In this document: in pieces, positions 48,660 to 59,868 of the stretch
Numbering within the stretch: the first letter of the stretch is position 1
How the letters are laid out: each line of letters starts with the position of its first letter
Source: Kudoa neothunni
Taxonomy: Eukaryota; Cnidaria
Assembly: GCA_964304625.1 (NCBI GenBank)
Contig: OZ199840.1
Span: 3,720,001-3,784,000 of the forward strand
Length of the DNA: 64,000 nt
Reading direction: 5' to 3'
Made by a program: the position numbers and the translations under genes
Notes under the pieces: model-generated
The model's input: only the letters and a program-made list of their open reading frames with translations
Databases searched by the model: none
What the model was told of the DNA's origin: nothing

Positions 48660-51241
48660 TATTCTATGCAATTATAATAGCTAATAATAGTTTAATGTGC
48701 ATATTATGCACAAATGTCGGTATATTCAAAGGTAGAAGTGATATTCTTAGACACAAAATAAATTTCTGTTTTTTGAAACGCACTGGCATAAAATATACCG
48801 CAAGTGAGCGATTTTACGCATTTTTTAGAAACTATAAAATCGAGTTGGCTGAATATACAATAGATATATAATAAGTTTATAAATATGTTAAATCATAAAT
48901 TTTACATCTAAATATTAATCACTTTGGCATTTGATGCAGTTTTTCTTGGCACATTTTAGTTGGGAAAACGATTACTTAAGTTTAATTATTACAAAATTAA
49001 ATACAATAATAGAACGATCGAAGAAAGATTAAATAATATTCTCAATTAATATTTTCAAAATAGAGCCAAATTTAAAAAAATAAACACTTTAGCATATCCA
49101 CTCTTAACCTTCTAACGAACTTGGGATATATTACACCCTAAGTCTACTTTAATCTAAAGAAAAAATCTGGTTTTTTTTTAATTCATGAACTTTTCTCTAT
49201 GATTTTAAATAAATTATATATATATCAATACGAAAAGTTTTGAATGAAAATAATCATGGATTAGCCTAGGAAAAAATTTTCTTACAACGACAACGACCTT
49301 TTAAGGTGGAAATAGTTCCAGATGTTTATAATCGTTGTTTTAAAAAACTTATTGGAAATGAATATGAAAATAAAAATAAATTCTATCGATGGATTTTGGA
49401 GATAAATGAGAATTATTACAATAATTAATCCTTAATAATCCGATTTATCGAGCTCACGGTATAATTCGTCCAATTTCGTTTAAAAAATTTTTTACTGCCG
49501 TCACAAATGTTGAAAATAAACATCATTTTATTTAGTTTTCGATAAAAATTTTATTTTTTGTGTTCTTACATACAGACATGTGAAATTTAATTTAACGCCG
49601 AAATTATGCTAGGTATTTAATAATCACGCCAACTCGGGGTAGTAGGATTAAATTATGCAATGGTTTAGTTTTTCTCAAATTTCATTCGATAAAAAACTTT
49701 TTATATTATGAAAATCATTTCTCAATAATTTTATTAATGTATTAATTAGGGAAAACTTCAGGTTATTTTCAACCCAAAATTCGTCGGTGGGTAGTCGTTT
49801 TCGAATAATTTTGAGAGTTAATGACTCGTTACGAAACTAAAATTATTGAAATGTTTGAGAAATTACAAATTAGTTTAAATACATATTTAATATATACAAA
49901 AAAAACGAAAAATATTGAACAATTTCCACAATAAAGTCATTCGATAATGCGAATACGGTGCATTGGAGAGGCATTAATTTTAAAATATTTCAATGAATTT
50001 TATTCAGAATTAAATAACTGCATAGTTTAATTTTGATTAAAAATAAAGATTATTTTTTGGATCAATTTTTATATGTAAAATATATTGTTATTTATTTTAA
50101 ATACGCACGCCGGTATTGTTTTAAAATCGTACCTGACCAATTTTACGCACCTTACTAAGACATCTTGGGAATAGGGTAACACTAATCACTCACATCAGTA
50201 TAGGAAGTGGCTATTAGATCGTAAATTTTAGTCTCGAACGTTACGTACGAGAGTTCAATTTTTTATCTATCGAAACACCTATTTAAAATACATCATATCG
50301 TTTGTCTCTTTAAAACTGCTGTAGTTCCTCATATTTGGTATCTAACGCACGACAAAAGTGTTAATACATTTAAATAAAATATGAACTGAGCGAAATGGAC
50401 TATAATAATAGATGTTTATTCCTAAATTTATAATAAAATTAGCTATTGGAAACGTAAATAATATTAAAATGTCATTAGTTTCGATTGCATATAGTTATCT
50501 TTGACACTTTAAAAGCAACGCGCTGAGTCAGAAATAATTAGATATAACAATTCTTAAAAAATAAACTCTGTATATAGCTCGGGAATAACAGTCGGCTGGA
50601 TTAAATTATTATACGCGCATGCGCGTTTGCATTTTGAAATTAAAATAACTTCTACTTTAGTTAGACCAGTATAAAATCTTAAAATATGTATGCATTTAGC
50701 TTCTACCTTAAGGCAGTAATTTTAAAAAAGCAGTTGAGAACCCCTGGTCTATGTCTGCATCAACTGGTTGATTGGATTATTCCTGAAAACTGCCATAAAA
50801 TAGTGAGACATTCGAATTTGAGAGGCGTCTATAAAATAATCGCATCATTAGTTTTAAAAGTTGTTTCAAAGTTTATTAAACTAATACGATAAACCTCTTT
50901 GGTCTAAATTTATTGAAAAATACAAAATGGCGCGACAATCACCTAATATAAATATCAATCAATCAATTTTATTTTGATTTTAAATATAATAATAATATTT
51001 TATGAGAAGTGGGAAAACGCATAATTTAAATTTTATGCAATGCATAAGGAAAAACACACACTTAAAGTTAGCATGAGTAGCCAAGGTATTTAAGCTCATG
51101 CTTGCATATCCAGGAAAACACATGCAACGATAATCACGTAGTAACCAATAAAATAAACGTTTCAATTAGGTCAGATAACACTTTACAGCTACTAAACAAC
51201 TGCTAAAAGAGAATTTTGTGGTGCTAGTTGTGTTTATTCGG
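48660..51241. other. Spacer between member 3 and vasa
   Basis: AT-rich. It holds a GGAAGTGGCTATT sequence at 50203-50215, identical to the first 13 bases of the element in member 3, and a partial hAT MITE ending at 50746. No gene is seen; the last few hundred bases are probably the 3' UTR of the minus-strand vasa gene. Confidence 0.5.
50560..50746. mobile_element. Partial hAT MITE, family of 17565
   Basis: The right end reads GCAGTTGAGAACCCCTG, the inverse of CAGGGGTTCTCAACTGC. Inside it, ACCAGTATAAAATCTTA and TATGCATTTAGC match the 59350 fragment and the intact copy at 17565. No left end was found. Confidence 0.6.
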
Positions 51242-54200
51242 TCACCAGTATTCGTCATCATTCTGTTTTTCATCGCAGTTGGAAGCAGCATTGTGAGACT
51301 CTTGCCATGCAGGGCCTTTACTGTTTGAATATTGTTTTGTGGAGTTGTTAGTGTAGGGATTGGAATCCATAGCATTAAACTTTTGATGATAAAGTTTATC
51401 GTTGGATTGTTCACCGTATCTAACGTCACGTTGGCGATGTACATAATTTCCTTGCGACGCACCAGGATTGCCAAGACTAGCTCCAGCAAGTAGGGTCAAC
51501 CATTCGGGGACAGTTTGGTTGGCCTATACAGTCGTTAATTGAGTGGTCAAAGTTAATAATATTATTGTTGTTGTTAAAATTGAGAAAGTAGGCACGCAAA
51601 GGAGATTACATTATTGAGAATTTTCAAAAGATCGCCCGCCAATGGTTCATCTCGATTTTCTTGGAAGAAACTAATAGCAAGACCGCGATTTCCAATACGT
51701 CCAGTTCTACCAATGCGGTGGACATATTCATCGACTTCGTGAGGCATATCGTAATTGATGACCAAATCGACAGAGGGTATATCAAGGCCACGAGCAGCGA
51801 CTGAAGTTGCAACCAGGATAGGGGCGGCGCCATCAATAAATGAAGCCAAAGCTTGTTCTCGCTGTTGCTGAAGGCGATCTCCATGAATGGAAATAGCGTT
51901 GAAACCACTTTCACACAAGTAAATAGTGAGATAGTCAGCTTGTCGTTTGGTTTCAACAAAAACCAAAGCTTTGGTCCCAGACGACAGCTCGCCCAATATC
52001 TCAACGAGTCGTTCACGTTTCTTTGTGATGGGTAGCATTTCGAGACTTTGTGAGATGCTGTCAGCAGCACCGCCTACCATACCAACAGTAATAAAGTAGA
52101 AATTGGGGTTGAGTATTTCGGCGGCCAATTTCTGCACATCTGGTGGGAAGGTGGCACTGAACATGTAGCATCGACGCGAATTTTTACCCACTAATCCATA
52201 GTCATTGACAATACGTTTAATGTCTCCAATGAAACCCATATCCAGCATGCGATCAGCTTCATCCAAAATGAGATATTTGACCCTCTCCAATGACACTTCA
52301 CCATTTTTGAGGAATGCCAACAATCGACCAGGTGTGGCTGACAACACATGGCAGTTGTTGTTTAAACCTTTCAGAAGGAAAGATCTCGAAACTCCACCAT
52401 ACACACGGGCGCAATTGATGCTAGTACCCCAGGAGAATTTTTGCATTTCCATAAACAATTGATTGACCAATTCACGAGTTGGTCCAATAAGCAGAACGGT
52501 GGGTGAAGGAACATAGTTGCTTGTTTGCGTGTGATCATTGTCTGCCAGCATCTTTGAGAAGATTGGAAGTAGGAAAGCTGCTGTTTTGCCCGAACCAGTC
52601 TGTGCACATGCCATTATATCGTGTTGAGTCTTGGTGATGATAGGCATGACACTCTTTTGAATGGGCGTAGGATGGATGTAGTTACAACGTTTCACGTTGG
52701 TGTGTATTTGTGGGTGGAGATTACACTGATCAAAGGTAGATATTATATCCAACGTCGAACCATCCCCACCAGTCATTTCAACATCAATTTTATCGTAATC
52801 ACTAAAATTGATTCCACCGCTATTGGTTTTTTTCTCGAACAAATGTTCCTCATCGTAGTTCAAATAGGCTGGTTCATATGTGATGGGTTGGCGTTGTGGG
52901 AAATTCTCATCATCTCCATTGTTCTGGAAATCGTCAAAGTTGTTTCTAGGTCTTCCGCTATCAAAATTAGAATCTGCTCTCCTTGTGTATTCACCGTTGT
53001 CTCTTTTAGATGAATAGCCGTTAGTATCCCTATTGGATGTGCTCCATTGATCATTTTCTTTCTTATCTAATTTATCTATTAGGGAGAAAATATTTAAATA
53101 GAAGAAAAACTAGAAATAATGATCAATTATGACCAATAACTACCACGAAAAACTTAGATTTCGATAATTACATTAACGAATAATTATAAGAGACTCAATA
53201 TTAAATTATATAAAGCAACAAATTTTTAAAGTCAAAACTGCGCGATCTGGATGTTTACAAAATTGATGATATTTTTAATAAAAAATATAGTTATAGAAAA
53301 TAATTAGGATAATGTAAAAATTTAATAAATCGTCTTAACTCTCTATTATGGTTGTTATGATAGAACAAATAAATTTTAAATTAAAATTGAATAAATATTC
53401 TCCATAGTATCGAATATTTATTAATAAAGCTGTTGTGATGCGTCTAAAAATATTTAATCGCCATAACCGTTGTTTATGAACGTAAATATTTGCATGGTAA
53501 ACCACGAAATATAGCAGATTCTAAAAAATTAAATCTGCGCATAGTTTGAGAGTAAGAGATGTTGGGATTAAAAATTATCGTGAAAATAGCCCCTTAGTCC
53601 CAAAATTCATAGGTTACATACACATTTATATACATTATTTTGCCTATCTCCTAAGAATAAACGATCAGAATTAAATATAAAAAATATTGAATTATGTTGG
53701 TACAATAAACACCTTCGCGATTAAATGATTAAAACGACTACAATGACTTGTGCTTTGCATAATCAAAATCATTTCACAAAATCCATAAGTCATTTCATTA
53801 TTTTGTTCAAACTGGGGGTTGTACAAAATTGTTGTGACGCGACTTCTTAGAAACGCACATGGAAACAATGATCATCAAGACGGAAGTTAATAAATTGCAA
53901 GTGGCATAATTAATAAATACAGAATGATACTAATTGGCGTTTATGTTGAGTCACATTATATGTTCAGCATCGTTGACCTCAATCATAATCATGAGTATTA
54001 ATTTTCCATATGGGAGAAAACGAAGCGATGATTTATTCTATTAGGCATATTACTGCAATAAAAATACTTAATGAATATCCACAGAATGTGAGAATTTGGA
54101 AAAAGAGCAGATTCAAGTATAAATCGCGTAATCACGTGGTTATCCAAATGAAGCAGTTTGTACAATAGAAAGAGTGTTCAGCAGGTGGCGTGAGATTCGT

Positions 54201-57200
54201 AATTTGTGAAAACGTTACAAAATTAGCTTAGACATAATGTTGATAATTTATTTATCAAATTATTTAAAAACATTTATTTGGCCATTAAATATATATATAT
54301 ATACATAATTTATAAATAAATTAATTTAAATAATTAGTTTTTATAGATTATTTTGTAGTGACGTGTGGTGATTCGTTAGTTCTCAGACGCGTTGAGATTT
54401 TTGTTTTCGATTGGTGGCGAAATGGAGACGGAATTAAAAACTGATTTATGGCATTAAAAGAGAAATATATAATAATAAAGTTTCTCAAAAATTACTATCA
54501 AGGCATGGAGCGGAAACAATATTGAAAATGACGCCAATATTAATGATTTTATAAGTGATGGTAACTGTCACAGAGATCGGAGATCAGAGATGGCAAGTTT
54601 CATAAATTCGATGATAGAGAGCGAAAAATTATTCCATTCAAAATTTTCTGTCTTATTCGTCTGATTGAAGACATACATTACTCGAAATATCACGATTTAA
54701 ATAGTTATAACATCAAAAGGATATTGAACGAGAAGTACACAATAAAATTGTCAGAATACTTATAATATTCCTATAACTAAGTAATTTCGATCCAAATAAT
54801 TTACCATTATAGTTGATTTATATCATTTTTTCTTTCATGGTATCGCGCGCGCAAACATAGAAATTACGAACCACATGTCACTCACTGTATTCACCGTATT
54901 ACTATTACAGCAATTATGCGCAAGAGCTAAACTAAATTTTACTCTATCATTCAACAAGTTGTTCGTCAATTTCAATATAGGGACAAAAACACATTATTTT
55001 GATGAATGTAAACCATTATAGATTAAACACGGCTTATTTTATTTTAATTCAATAGAATAGTTTGTTTATTTTAGTTACAAACATCCACTCAAGGAAACTT
55101 AAAATACTATTTCGCATGCGCGATATCATTATTAATCACAAAGGCCCCTCCTTTTGATATGTGATATAGTAGTGATATGTGCCGTTAATTATTTTAAAAT
55201 ATGCCATATTTAATTGTTCATTAATTATCTCTACGTTAGTGGTTGCCAGAAATAATTGAATACATTCAAAACTGGATCTATTTCAATATTACGGTGAAAA
55301 GAATAGCCGTTTTCATTTGGTATTTTTATTCGTTAAGAATCTGGAAATATTACAATTGGACACTTAAGCGCTTTCATTTCAAGTAGCAGAATACTCTCCG
55401 CTTCACTTATTTTTCACAATCACCTCTTAATGATTTAATAGAATTTAGATAATTTTTTACCTCAAAGCGCATTCACATAACAACAATTAGTTGCGTAGTT
55501 CTCAATATATATTAAATTCTGGTACAACAATAGTTAAGGATTTATAAATCAACCAACTAATCAAGGAATAAAATATAATTTAACTTAAATATTTTTTAAA
55601 ATACTCAAAAGTAATTCGAAAAATGATAATGAATTTTAATCTTATCAAGTACATTCGAATATTATGGACATGACTTAACGAGTTTACGTATAAATCACAT
55701 GCGCCAACAGAACCCATGAAAAATCACTTATTATAAATCCCGTAATATAATCAGATAATGTAATTTCTTCTTTGATCAGTTACCAGTTTATTGACCAACT
55801 GACTAGCGCGTAGCTCAACCGATTAATTATTATAATTTTACAACGAATTACCGATTAAAAATCAAGCTCCGTAAAATGTCAAGTAATGGCCATTAAGGAT
55901 TGAATTATAATTTAAAAATAAATCGTCTAGAACAAAAAAGCTAAATGTTAAAATATTTCAAATCCACCATTTTTGAGTTAATCTTCACAACAATTAAAAT
56001 TTAAATAACTACATGAATAAAATATTCATAAGCTTCATTTATTTTTAATTTGTTAAGAATCAAACTTATTCTTTTCACACACACAAAATAAATAAACGGA
56101 TTATCGTGGACAATTAACTAATTCGTCACACTTTGTTTGTAATCCTTAGGGGCTGCTCTAGCGTGCACATCCTATTGTAATATTAACTAATTGCTCAATA
56201 ATTACCATATGCGTGGTTGTCTTGGTGATTGTTATAGCCATCTTGTCCATCGTAATTGCCTAAATAATTGTTTATTGTGTCGAATATTCGTTGCACAATA
56301 AATCGGATTAATACCATTGGTGGGAGTTGTTCGTTGATTGTCACCCAAATCTTCCCAGTCTATCAACAGAAAATTAAATCAATGATGAGCATTGTGATCG
56401 ATAATTGTTTACCGTCACCATTGTTGTTGTTATTGTTATTGTTGGCTAATATACAATAAGCTATAACGATTAAACATCAAATAAAATACCTGACCGAGTA
56501 TACTGTGTGTTCTGTGCACCACCAATATTTTGACCTACCATGCACATAAATATAACACCACCTACTTTTTCCATAATATCCTACCATATGTTTCAACATT
56601 TGATGCAGCTACAAAAACAAATATCAGTATATCATATAAAAATTAATAGAGCGATTACATGAAGTAGTCGTGGCAGTTTTCGATGTATCTCGGCCATCCC
56701 ATTCTATTTTAAGTATGTAAATCCCCGCCAAAAATACCCATGGCAACAACAAAACACCTACCTCCCCAACCAGAATCTCCCTGGCTTTGTTGTTGTTGTT
56801 GTTGTTGTTGTTGCTGCTGCTGTTCGATATTGCCTCTTTCTAATAAACCAAAATCAATTAATGACACAACAATCACAATCACTTGAATCGGTATGATACG
56901 CATGCGTTTCACGTCCCCAATCTGATACACATTATCATTTGATGCGTCGAAAAATTAATAAATACCATCGTTTTGAGTGGTGGGATTTTTGTAGCCTAAA
57001 TTAGAACATCAATAATGCGAGTGAATTTATAATCAACAAGTTGAACCTCCATTCGAATAACTTTCAGTTGATACAGTGAATCCTTAATAAGACAATTGTT
57101 GGAAAAAAATTCATAGCACATTAAAATCCAGTACCATTATTGGTGAAAGTATCACTTGTAGTGGTAGTGGCGGTTTTAGAGTCTACTCCCCAATCTACAT

Positions 57201-57457
57201 TTAAAGTGTATGCGTACAGCTGACTGTGGGACGAAATAAAAATTACCTCCCCAACCACCAGAAGTTTTCTGTTGATCGGCATACGCGGTAGTAGCTTAAA
57301 TTAATGTTAAATCAAAATTAAATAAAAATCTAAGCTCAAATAGCACTATTCAAAGAAGGATTTGACTTAAATTTGAGCTGTTCATTCAACCGCCAAATAT
57401 AGTACTTTTATGTGAAGTAGATTGCTGGTCTCCAAAATCGTCCCAACCTTCTTCCAT
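51242..57457 (-). CDS. vasa: Vasa-type DEAD-box RNA helicase
   Basis: Fourteen exons in transcript order: 57457-57391, 57294-57247, 57194-57135, 56995-56966, 56921-56883 (donor uncertain), 56839-56762, 56703-56659, 56608-56585, 56534-56490, 56445-56419, 56359-56315, 56259-56206, 53075-51610 and 51523-51242, giving 769 aa. The helicase core in exon 13 has HPTPIQ, AQTGSGKT, PTRELVNQ, TPGRLL, DEADRMLDMGF, SATFP, LVFVETK, SVAARGLDIP and HRIGRTGR, all intact. Vasa rather than DDX3 is indicated by VGMVGGAADSISQ, REQALASF and an acidic C-terminus ending in Trp (NDDEYW). The start MEEGWDDFGDQ is Vasa-like. The N-terminus is low-complexity with repeated WG/GW (SGGWGG, DWG, SGWGG), poly-Gln and poly-Asn. 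Vasa proteins act in germ granules in mRNA control and the piRNA pathway. Intron 12 is 3.1 kb. Confidence 0.9.
53510..53620 (+). mobile_element. hAT MITE fragment, family of 17565
   Basis: ATAGCAGATTCTAAAAAATT followed by AAATCTG and GGGATTAAAAATT matches the interior of the intact copy and the fragments at 41420 and 59208. No ends are present. Confidence 0.5.
54166..54887 (+). mobile_element. Degraded Tc1/mariner-like element
   Basis: The right end (reverse) reads CAGTGAGTGACATG then TTCGTAATTT, next to TA. A related TTCGTAATTT segment stands near the left side. In between, one frame reads KFDDRERKIIPF and SYNIKRILNEKYTIKLSEYL, which resembles the paired helix-turn-helix start of Tc1-type transposases. 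The frame is broken upstream and no catalytic core is seen. Left boundary and family are tentative. Confidence 0.35.
56206..57294 (-). other. Array of eleven small phase-1 symmetric exons in vasa
   Basis: Exons 2-12 measure 48, 60, 30, 39, 78, 45, 24, 45, 27, 45 and 54 nt. Each is a multiple of three and each begins and ends after the first base of a codon, mostly a Gly or Asp codon (G split from GN or AN). Any subset can be skipped or joined without changing frame. Introns are about 40-80 nt. Boundaries of the 39-nt exon are uncertain; a 9-nt alternative also keeps phase. Confidence 0.75.
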
Positions 57458-58325
57458 ATTTGCAGAGCGAGCTTCTACTCGGATTACGTTAGTCGCCGAA
57501 GCATTACCATGCCTTAAGTGTGCCATTAACAAATTACGATGTTTGTTATCGGTAGTATATCCCATTAATTGTTGTATTGATTTTTTATTTGGAAAAAACA
57601 TTTTGGGCCCACCACATAACTAACGCAATAGTTTGCGGTATTGAAACGATTATATTTTAATCGTGTTAAATACCACATTTTAATTTTCTTAATCTAGGAT
57701 TAGGTTTATTTCCTATTTAAACTGATTTTAACCGGTAAGAAGATAGTGAATAGATACGGATCAATACCGGAACGTTTTTCATAATACCTTTTCAGTTTTA
57801 ATCCCACATTATGAGTTTAGTTCGATTTTTACTTGATGAACTACTTAGTTGACGCCATTATTCGAGATATTAGCCCAATTATGTTTTAACATTTCTTTTT
57901 TAAATAATGTATTTAGTTAAACTTTCGAATGAATAATAATTTTATTCCATTTTTAATTAACAGCAAATATATATTTTTTATCCTGTAATCCCCAACTTAC
58001 CATGCTAACAAAAAGGTATCATCCTAAAAATCAACTAACTAAGGTCTTACTGTCGTGATCTACTCTCCACCTAAAATTAAATAATCTATAACTTTGTCGG
58101 TGACATGGTGCGTTCATATATGTGTCAACATATAGCTGTTAATTGCTAATTATCTTAATATAAACTGTTTTTTTAAAAGTGGTCCGTGTTATCTATACTA
58201 TTGATTTTGTAATGTTTCCCCGAATTTATCACATCAAATTTGAATTTTTCCATACGTGTAAAATAATGGAATTGTTAAAATTATAAGGCGTTTTAGATAG
58301 GAAATAGTTATTTGCCGGGTAAATA
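57458..58325. other. Vasa 5' flank
   Basis: AT-rich. It presumably contains the vasa promoter and 5' UTR; upstream in-frame ATG codons exist to 57601, so a longer N-terminus is possible. No promoter motif was identified. Confidence 0.4.
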
Positions 58326-59122
58326 CAGTGACTTATGCGTCGTGCGAAATATCGCAATAAAACGTAAAATAACAAATATATAGAAGAGTTAGTCTGTACT
58401 CTATAAACTTTATAACAAAAGTAACATACTTCCTCGATTTAAAATTAGAAAAATTAAAATATCAATAGTTTTTATGCATTTTGCGTCGTGCGTAATGATT
58501 TTTTTCATAACTACGAAGATTAAGGCTTGTGCGTCAATATAAGATAATAAAATTTCAAATCTATCCAAAAGTTGAAATTATAAGATATTATCAAAAAGTA
58601 GCGAATAAATCAAACGCTAAATCTGTAAAAATGATCTTTGATGTAAATTAAGGTCTACCTTGAATATTATTATAACTATTTAAACTGGCTGTTTTAATAT
58701 TATAACGTTTGTTCTATTCAAAAATAATAAAAACTCTCAAAGGGAGAGAATATGGATTTTGACAAACAAATGGAAGGGTGGATTGAACTGATTAGAGCAA
58801 AATAGATTGAAGATCCTCAGTATATTTTTATTAATAAAGTTAATGAATTCCTTATGATGTCTCAAAATCAACATCTGTATCTATTGGTTGGTTGGTTTAA
58901 GTTTTAATAAAAAGATATAACATTTCGCATAATACATTTTTAATGAATCTTCAAATTCATATCGTGTTCCATTACAAATTAATTCAACTATTAAACTAAA
59001 TAAGTACGCTGGTTGGTCAAAATATAACTTAATTTTTTGTACAATTTCGCATGCGCCAAGTTACCTGTCGTGCGTAATGGTTTTGATTTTCCTTTTGATT
59101 GCACACCACCCATAAGTCACTG
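58326..59122. mobile_element. Tc1/mariner-type MITE, copy B
   Basis: A 797-bp element begins CAGTGACTTATGCGTCG and ends with the inverse of CAGTGACTTATGGGTGG, with TA on both sides (58324-58325 and 59123-59124). Inner parts match copy A at 35919. It lacks the SINE of copy A and encodes no transposase. Confidence 0.8.
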
Positions 59123-59207
59123 TAATATTCAGGTGCCACTAATTCTGACTATATTTACTTATTTCTAACTTCTAAAAGCTAAGTGGGGTCAGACATAACT
59201 AAAGATA

Positions 59208-59440
59208 GCAGATTCCAAAAAAGTTAAATCTGGGTAGACTTGTGAGTAAAAGTTGATGGGATTAGAAATTTCAATTGCGCAATCGTACATGCCTTTTAGG
59301 ATTAGAATTTCCCCTGCAAGTAGCCTCTACTGGAGCTAAACCAGTATAAAACCTTAGAGTACGTATGAATTTGACCTCCATGTTAGGAGGGTAAATTCGA
59401 AAAACAATTTAAAGCGGTGGTTCTCAGCTGTTCTCGCTTG
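59208..59440. mobile_element. hAT MITE fragment joined to another hAT end
   Basis: ATAGCAGATTCC to about 59410 matches the 17565 family (ACCAGTATAAAACCTTAG shared with 50650). It abuts a second hAT-like end, GGTGGTTCTCAGCTG with TTGCGGGCCACAG, near 59415-59452. Confidence 0.5.
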
Positions 59441-59868
59441 CGGGCCACAGTTTGGTTTTATGCATAATTCGAACGTACATACAAATATTTCAACCAAAAT
59501 TGTTCAACTAATATCTCATAAATATTTATTATATAAATTAATTATAAGTATTTTGTTTTAAAATATACATTGACAATTTTTTAATCACCAAGAAACCAAT
59601 TATGTTGAGTATTAAAAAAATTAACAGCGCTGAAGTCCCTCCAAGTAATTTTTTAAAATTACTAAAACTCCAACAAAATATAGAAAATGGCATATAATAT
59701 ACTAAAATTAAATATTTAATAAAATTAATCGAATTAATATGGAAATACATATACACTTTTAAAAAGAAAAACCATTAAAAAAACTTTTTTAGTGAATATG
59801 TTCTTATAAAAATTGAAATATTTTTGTTATATAAAATCTCTATTTTCGATAAGTACTGTATTTATTAA

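Larger units (their letters stand above)
53076..56205 (-). other. Long intron 12 of vasa, with transposon remains
   Basis: This 3.13-kb intron separates the small-exon array from the helicase exon. It contains a hAT-family fragment near 53510-53620 and a degraded Tc1/mariner-like region at about 54166-54887. The rest is AT-rich, with nothing else recognised. Confidence 0.6.

Noticed and set aside
51624-52607. Overlapping frames inside the helicase region
   Set aside because: All are out of frame with the intact DEAD-box motifs.
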